A DNA stretch of 64,000 nucleotides. It comes from Opitutia bacterium. Lineage in GTDB: Bacteria; Verrucomicrobiota; Verrucomicrobiia; Opitutales; Opitutaceae. This document shows, one piece after another, positions 60,162-64,000 of the stretch. Location of the stretch: the NCBI GenBank assembly GCA_016217545.1, contig JACRHT010000002.1, positions 527,213-591,212 on the forward strand. The letters run 5' to 3'. Position 1 is the stretch's first letter. Each line of letters starts with the position of its first letter. A program made the position numbers and the translations under genes. The notes under the pieces are model-generated. The model worked only from the letters and a program-made list of their open reading frames with translations, made no database searches and was not told where the DNA came from.

Positions 60162-60692
60162 CTATTTCGACTCGGCGAGGCGCTTGAGCTGGGCGAGGCC
60201 CTTCTCGAATTCGCCGCCGACCATCTTGTCCTGGTTCATGAAGAGGCAGAAAACCTTCCCGACGAAATTGTTTTCGCCGGTCATCGTCCACGTGACGACG
60301 GTTTGGTTGCCGGCCGGCTTGAGCGAATAGGTCGCTTCGCACACGGCCTCGAACGGCTTCAGAAACTCGAGTTTCATGCGCACGAGCTCGTTGGGGCGGC
60401 TCTCGACGATCGTCTGCTTGCCGGCCCCGACGTCGCTGTTGCCCGACCACGATTGCGCGGCGCCCACGCCGGCCGCCGGGCCGGTGAATTCGTAAGAGCA
60501 TTTCGGATCCTTCTCCTTCCACGGCGCCCACTCGTGGGCTTGATGGAGATCGTTCAACCGCGGGAACAGCGCCGCGGGCGTCGCGGCGACGGTGGCCGAA
60601 CGTTCGATGCGAAAATTGGACGGCTGGAACGCCGCGACGAGGCAAACGAGGCCGACGAGGGCCACGAGGATGAGGATGATTTTGAGGATCAT
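60162..60692 (-). CDS. SRPBCC family protein with membrane anchor
   Basis: A 176-residue protein. An N-terminal hydrophobic segment (ILKIILILVALVGLVCLVAA) anchors a START-like SRPBCC domain: FRIERSATVAATPAALFPRL, NDLHQAHEWAPWKEKDP and NQTVVTWTMTGENNFVGKVF. Members bind hydrophobic ligands in a central cavity. It is 30 bases from DUF1428 and 24 from the DoxX gene; all four genes are likely one transcript. Confidence 0.88.
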   Translation of the reverse strand: MILKIILILVALVGLVCLVAAFQPSNFRIERSATVAATPAALFPRLNDLHQAHEWAPWKEKDPKCSYEFTGPAAGVGAAQSWSGNSDVGAGKQTIVESRPNELVRMKLEFLKPFEAVCEATYSLKPAGNQTVVTWTMTGENNFVGKVFCLFMNQDKMVGGEFEKGLAQLKRLAESK

Positions 60693-60716
60693 GGGACGGG
60701 AAGCATTGTGGGGAAA

Positions 60717-61136
60717 TCAGCTGTATCGGGCCGCGAGCAGCGGCGCGAACGCCCGGCGATGAACCCACGCGAGGTAGAGTTCGAGCGCGATGAGGACGAG
60801 CGCCATGGGGAGGCCGGTCGGCATCATCGTCGCGTTGACGAGGGCGATGTTGACGAGGATGGGCGCCAGAATCACCAGCGCGAGCGGCACGAAGCGATTG
60901 AGGAGCAGCAGCGCACCGACGGCGGCCTCGGTGCCTTTCACCAGCGCGAACAAGTAGCTGCCACGCATGCCGGCATCGAAGGCGACGAGCTTGGGCGGCA
61001 GCGATTCCGGCGGCGGCGCCGGGAACCAGTTCAAAAGCGCGCCGAGACCGAATACGAAGAAGACGAGGCCGAGCAGGATGCGGGCAACATGCCCGGCGAT
61101 GCGGGCAAAGCGGGAGGGAGCGGGAGTCGTGGTCAT
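60717..61136 (-). CDS. DoxX-like membrane protein
   Basis: A 139-residue, four-helix membrane protein: HVARILLGLVFFVFGLGALL, GSYLFALVKGTEAAVGALLL, LALVILAPILVNIALVNATM and LPMALVLIALELYLAWVHRR. This matches DoxX/DoxD-like proteins, linked in other bacteria to redox stress. ATG 61136 is used. It follows the first SRPBCC gene by 7 bases. Confidence 0.85.
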   Translation of the reverse strand: MTTTPAPSRFARIAGHVARILLGLVFFVFGLGALLNWFPAPPPESLPPKLVAFDAGMRGSYLFALVKGTEAAVGALLLLNRFVPLALVILAPILVNIALVNATMMPTGLPMALVLIALELYLAWVHRRAFAPLLAARYS

Positions 61137-61143
61137 GGGAAAA

Positions 61144-61617
61144 TCACAGGCGCGCATCCGCCGGCTCGCCGCGCAACACGCGCGTGAGGCGGTCGAGATT
61201 CTGCTCGTTGGCGGGGATGCAAATCGGCGCCACCGCGTCGCGCACGGCCGGTGCGACGAAGCGCTGAAGAAACGTGACGAAGGTGCCGTCTTCGCGCGCC
61301 TCGAAGGTCGCGATCAGGTCGAAGCGCGGCTCGCTCACGTGCGCCATCTCGATGCGCTCGGGCGACACCGTGCGAAACACGGACGCGTTGTCGTAGTTCC
61401 GGCCGTCGGGGCCGTGCATCACATGGCGCCAGTGGCCGCCGGCGCGCGGCTCGAACTCGTGGAACGTGCAAGTGAAGCCGGTCGGTCCCCACCATTGGCA
61501 AAGGAGCCGGGCATCGGTCCACGCGCGAAAAACCTCATCGCGCGGGAACGGCAGCGTGCGGCTGGTGAAGAGTTCGCTGGCCGGATCGGCCGGAAGAGGA
61601 GCAGGCGTGGAGGACAT
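61144..61617 (-). CDS. AHSA1-type SRPBCC protein
   Basis: A 157-residue protein from ATG 61617 (MSSTPAPLPAD). The segments FTSRTLPFPRDEVFRAWTDA, RLLCQWWGPTGFTCTFHEFE and RAGGHWRHVMHGPDGRNYDN are typical of Activator-of-Hsp90-like SRPBCC proteins, often found next to ECF sigma factors of this type. A start at 61653 in the same frame is possible but would overlap the candidate promoter. First gene of the operon that ends with DUF1428. Confidence 0.9.
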   Translation of the reverse strand: MSSTPAPLPADPASELFTSRTLPFPRDEVFRAWTDARLLCQWWGPTGFTCTFHEFEPRAGGHWRHVMHGPDGRNYDNASVFRTVSPERIEMAHVSEPRFDLIATFEAREDGTFVTFLQRFVAPAVRDAVAPICIPANEQNLDRLTRVLRGEPADARL

Positions 61618-61657
61618 GACGGGGAATGGAGGGCGCCACGGCGGCGCGTTCATCCTC

Positions 61658-61686
61658 TCAACGAACGGGCGGCGGCGTTCCGGACA
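61658..61686 (-). promoter_or_regulatory. Candidate ECF-type promoter for the SRPBCC-DoxX-DUF1428 operon
   Basis: On the minus strand TGTCCG (61686-61681), 17-base spacer, CGTTGA (61663-61658). The spacer ends in CCCGTT, as does that of the promoter at 61796. ATG is 40 bases after the -10. Confidence 0.6.
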
Positions 61687-61795
61687 GGGTAACGTGGAAA
61701 GCGGAAACGGGCGGCAGGCTGACGACCCGCCCTCCCGTTCGCACGGCAAAAATTCGCCTCGGGAGATTTCCCCGAAGTGGAATCGAGGCGCACTC

Positions 61796-61824
61796 TGTCC
61801 TTTCGCGCCCTTCCCGTTCGTCGT
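61796..61824 (+). promoter_or_regulatory. Candidate ECF-type promoter for the DGPF-sigma operon
   Basis: TGTCCT (61796-61801), 17-base spacer ending CCCGTT, then CGTCGT (61819-61824), 23 bases before the DGPF gene ATG. Matches the divergent promoter at 61658-61686 in both hexamers' first bases, spacing and spacer end. Confidence 0.6.
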
Positions 61825-61847
61825 AACGATAAGAAACTCCCCCCCGC

Positions 61848-62261
61848 ATGAGCACCCCTGCCCTCCCTCCGACCTACATGCTTCTGTTCCGCAACACCGG
61901 CCCGGAAGTCTTCGCGCACCTCTCGCCCGAGCAACGCCAACAGCTGATCACTTGCTGGAACGAGTGGTTCGAGGGGCTCGTCGCCGCCGGCAAAGCCAGC
62001 GAAGGCCAGCCGCTCGAGACGCACATCCGCGTCGTATCGGGCGCCGCGGGCTCGCGCGTCGTCGACGGCCCTTATGCCGAATCGAAGGAAGCCGTCGCGG
62101 GCTACGTCAAACTTCACGTCGGCTCGCTCGACGAAGCGACCGCGATCGCGCAACGCCATCCCGGACTCGAACACGGCATGAAGATCGAGGTGCGCGAACT
62201 CACGCCGCACTGCCACCTCGGCGTCAACACGAACGCCGCCCCCGCAGTCGCCAAGGCCTGA
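61848..62261 (+). CDS. DGPF (YCII-related) domain protein
   Basis: A 137-residue protein of the YCII/DGPF family: YMLLFRNTGPEVFAHLSPEQ, IRVVSGAAGSRVVDGPYAES and EAVAGYVKLHVGSLDEATAI. DGPYAE is the DGPF-type motif. Genes for DGPF proteins are regularly paired with sigma factors of the ECF42 type, as here, where the sigma gene starts 8 bases after the stop. The biochemical role is not known; a link with oxidative or antibiotic stress has been proposed for relatives. Confidence 0.93.
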   Translation: MSTPALPPTYMLLFRNTGPEVFAHLSPEQRQQLITCWNEWFEGLVAAGKASEGQPLETHIRVVSGAAGSRVVDGPYAESKEAVAGYVKLHVGSLDEATAIAQRHPGLEHGMKIEVRELTPHCHLGVNTNAAPAVAKA

Positions 62262-62269
62262 CGCCGCGC

Positions 62270-63631
62270 ATGCCCGCGCCGAAGGACATTCCCGCGATCG
62301 CCCTGCCGCTGCCGCGCTCCGGCGCCGCCGGCGAAGTCCCGCCAGCGCCGGCCGGCGCGAAGCCGGCGCAGCTCGTCGAGCATTTCTTCCGACACGAAAC
62401 CGGCCGCCTCCACGGCACGCTCATCCGGTTGCTCGGCGTGAACCACATGTCCCTCGCCGAGGACATCGCGCAGGAAGCCCTGATGAAGGCGCTCCACACG
62501 TGGTCGATGGGCGGCGTGCCCGCCAACCCGTCGGCCTGGATCACACGCGTGGCGATGAACCTCGCGAAAGACGCGTTGCGCCACCGCCGCATGTCCGGGG
62601 CGAAAACCGACGCGATCGTCACCTTCCTCGATCAGACGCGCTCCGCCTCGACCGACACCGACCTCGCGAGCGAAGCGCCGGAAATCCGCGACGACGCGCT
62701 GCGGTTGCTCTTCGTCTGCTGCCATCCGTCGATCGCTGCCGACGCGCAGGTCGTGCTCGCGCTGAAAGTGCTCTGCGGCTTCAGCACCGGCGAGATCGCG
62801 CGGGCCTTCCTCAGCAGCGACGCCGCGATCGAGAAACAGCTCACGCGCACCAAGCAACGGATCGCGGACGCCGGCATCGGCTTCGACATTCCCGCCGGCG
62901 CCGAACTGGCCGCGCGCCTCGACGGCGTGCTCGCGACGGTCTATCTTCTGTTCAACGAAGGCTACAAAGCCAGCACCGGTGACCGTCTCCTGCGCGAGGA
63001 TCTCTGCCACGAAGCGATTCGCCTCATGACGCTGCTCGTGGCGCACCCTTCCGGCAACACGCCGCGGAGCCACGCCCTGCTGGCGCTCATGCTGCTGACC
63101 GCGGCGCGCTTCCCTTCCCGCCTCGACGAACACGGCGACCTGCTGCGCCTCGACGACCAGGATCGCTCGAAATGGAACCAGGATCTCATCGGTCGCGGCC
63201 TCTTCGAACTCGTCGCCGCCGCCCAAGGCACCGAGATCAGCGAATACCACCTGCAAGCCGGCATCGCCGCCATCCATTGCACGGCGCCCGACTACGCGTC
63301 GACCGACTGGAAGCGCATCCTGAGTCACTACGACGAGCTGTTGCGGATGAAACCGTCCCCGATCGTCGCGCTCAACCGCGCCGTGGCCGTCGCGCACCTC
63401 AACGGCCCGCGTGCCGGGCTCGAGGCGATCGCCGAGATCGCCCAGCGCGACCGACTCGAGAACCTCTACCTGCTCCACGCGGTCATGGGCGAACTGCACT
63501 GGCGCTTGAAGGACCACCGCGCCGCCGCCGCGAGCTTCCGTCGCGCGCTGCAACTCGCGCACGTCGGCCCCGAGCAGCAATACCTCGCCCGCATGCTCGA
63601 GCGCGCCAGCGAGTCGCCGGGCGTGAACTGA
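62270..63631 (+). CDS. ECF sigma factor with long C-terminal TPR-like extension (ECF42 type)
   Basis: A 453-residue sigma factor, much longer than the usual about 200. Sigma2 is HMSLAEDIAQEALMKALHTW and NPSAWITRVAMNLAKDALRH; sigma4 is ADAQVVLALKVLCGFSTGEI and ARAFLSSDAAIEKQLTRTKQ. The extension has TVYLLFNEGYKASTGDRL and CHEAIRLMTLLVAHPSGNTP, then helical repeats (VALNRAVAVAHLNGPRAGLE, HRAAAASFRRALQLAHVGPE) that look like TPRs. This domain order, with the DGPF partner, is the ECF42 group; no anti-sigma factor is expected, and the C-terminal part is thought to control activity. ATG 62270; the open frame upstream is not coding. Confidence 0.93.
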   Translation: MPAPKDIPAIALPLPRSGAAGEVPPAPAGAKPAQLVEHFFRHETGRLHGTLIRLLGVNHMSLAEDIAQEALMKALHTWSMGGVPANPSAWITRVAMNLAKDALRHRRMSGAKTDAIVTFLDQTRSASTDTDLASEAPEIRDDALRLLFVCCHPSIAADAQVVLALKVLCGFSTGEIARAFLSSDAAIEKQLTRTKQRIADAGIGFDIPAGAELAARLDGVLATVYLLFNEGYKASTGDRLLREDLCHEAIRLMTLLVAHPSGNTPRSHALLALMLLTAARFPSRLDEHGDLLRLDDQDRSKWNQDLIGRGLFELVAAAQGTEISEYHLQAGIAAIHCTAPDYASTDWKRILSHYDELLRMKPSPIVALNRAVAVAHLNGPRAGLEAIAEIAQRDRLENLYLLHAVMGELHWRLKDHRAAAASFRRALQLAHVGPEQQYLARMLERASESPGVN

Positions 63632-64000
63632 GCGACGAGTGGCGTGGGCGCTCGCGTCGCGACGGCGCCGCGCTCCCCCGCACCAGCGGCCATCGCCGCC
63701 GGGACGGCGGCGACCACCTTGTAGGAGCCTGCTTGCAGGCGACCAATGACGTTCGCGAGCCGCAAGCGGGCGCGCTGATCCTTGATCGCCTGCCAGCAGG
63801 CTCCTACGGCTGCCGCGCGCGGCGCTCCAAAGCGGGGGGAGCATCTTGGCCCCGCATCGCTCGCCGGGAGCTGGAAGCTCCCGCTACCTTGCGCCGCACG
63901 AGGTGGGCGCCGCTGTCCCCAGCGGCGCCTCGGATCAGCGATGCACATGCCGACCTCCTTGTCGCCGCCGGGACGGGGGCGACCACCACGAAGGCTCACC
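63632..64000. repeat. REP-rich gene-free end of the window
   Basis: No gene is seen in these 369 bases. They hold at least five GTGG/GTAG hairpins: 63692-63717 (inverted GTCGCCGCCG type), the inverted pair at 63721-63807, 63864-63887 (minus strand, GTAGCGGGAGCTTCC), 63903-63929 (GTGGGCGCCGCTG type) and 63961-63986 (minus strand, GTCGCC type). They are five different stem sequences side by side. Confidence 0.88.
63721..63807. repeat. Inverted REP pair (GTAGGAGCCTGCTTGC type), second copy
   Basis: GTAGGAGCCTGCTTGCAGGC at 63721 and inverted GCCTGCCAGCAGGCTCCTAC ending at 63807. Same as 59582-59656 except for a base change (CCAG in place of CAAG) and an unrelated central part. Confidence 0.92.

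Noticed and set aside
61466..62269. N-terminal extension of the sigma factor frame back to 61466
   Set aside because: The extension runs over the DGPF gene and the candidate promoters and has an Arg/Pro/Ser-rich, non-protein-like composition. ATG 62270 gives a normal sigma2 start.

Overview
The window looks like a chromosomal segment of a GC-rich, Gram-negative bacterium of the Verrucomicrobiota, most likely family Opitutaceae. This is inferred from the gene set (exosortase, bacterial deoxyhypusine synthase-like protein, large M16 peptidases, Cys-type long PurF, single-chain PurL, fused SpmA-SpmB) and from strong GC codon bias. No sequence search was run, so the placement is an inference. Most of the content is ordinary core and accessory metabolism. 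The unusual part is the amount and variety of short repeats, several of which lie in frame inside protein-coding genes.

Layout. 1-6.2 kb: the 5' end of a deoxyhypusine synthase-like gene, then two tandem secreted M16 zinc peptidases. 6.2-13.5 kb: exosortase plus a DUF2238 membrane protein, an alpha/beta hydrolase, a HIT hydrolase, PhoH-like ATPase and YbeY, a DUF502 protein, a RecO-like protein and a TetR repressor. 13.5-19 kb: a TolC/MFP/RND tripartite efflux operon behind that repressor, with clear operators. 19.2-21.7 kb: a RecB-like nuclease fused to an XPD/DinG-type Fe-S helicase. 21.7-25.5 kb: a GntR(YtrA)-ABC transporter operon with a microprotein at its head. 25.6-28.9 kb: PIN/TRAM protein, EVE protein and an FGE-like membrane protein. 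29-32.4 kb: tyrA-aroA-cmk-plsC. 32.5-36 kb: an FMN-dependent alpha-hydroxy-acid dehydrogenase, an orphan HicB, a lower-GC PIN-like gene and trpS. 36-43.9 kb: beta-helix acyltransferase, tRNA-Gly(GCC), a double-ACT protein, a four-helix-bundle protein, a GAF histidine kinase, cupins, an HNH protein and a DEAD-box helicase. 44-53.4 kb: thrC, a RAYT transposase flanked by its REPs, and the purine genes purM, purF and (divergent) purL. 53.6-63.6 kb: a GYF-domain protein with an apparent frameshift, LysE exporter, isovaleryl-CoA dehydrogenase, methyltransferase, beta-propeller protein, SpmAB fusion, and a divergent ECF sigma factor module (DGPF protein plus sigma on one side, SRPBCC/DoxX/DUF1428 genes on the other). 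63.6-64 kb: a dense REP cluster.

Repeats. Four kinds recur. (A) REP-like hairpins with a 5' GTAG or GTGG head and very different stem sequences, single or as inverted pairs; one RAYT transposase gene (45.4 kb) carries such REPs on both flanks. (B) Degenerate heptanucleotide tandem repeats (CTCTCAR or GTCCTCC types). (C) Inverted repeats whose arms are each three 9-bp units of the form nnCACxxxx. (D) Short palindromes centred on AATAG. Members of every class lie inside open reading frames without breaking them: purL carries four insertions of classes A-C, the helicase two (B and D), and ybeY, the exosortase gene and the alpha-hydroxy-acid dehydrogenase gene one each. This coding-sequence invasion by several repeat families is the most interesting feature here; it resembles in principle the protein-coding palindromic elements known from Rickettsia.

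Only one gene-free stretch exceeds 300 bases (63632-64000); it is filled with REPs.
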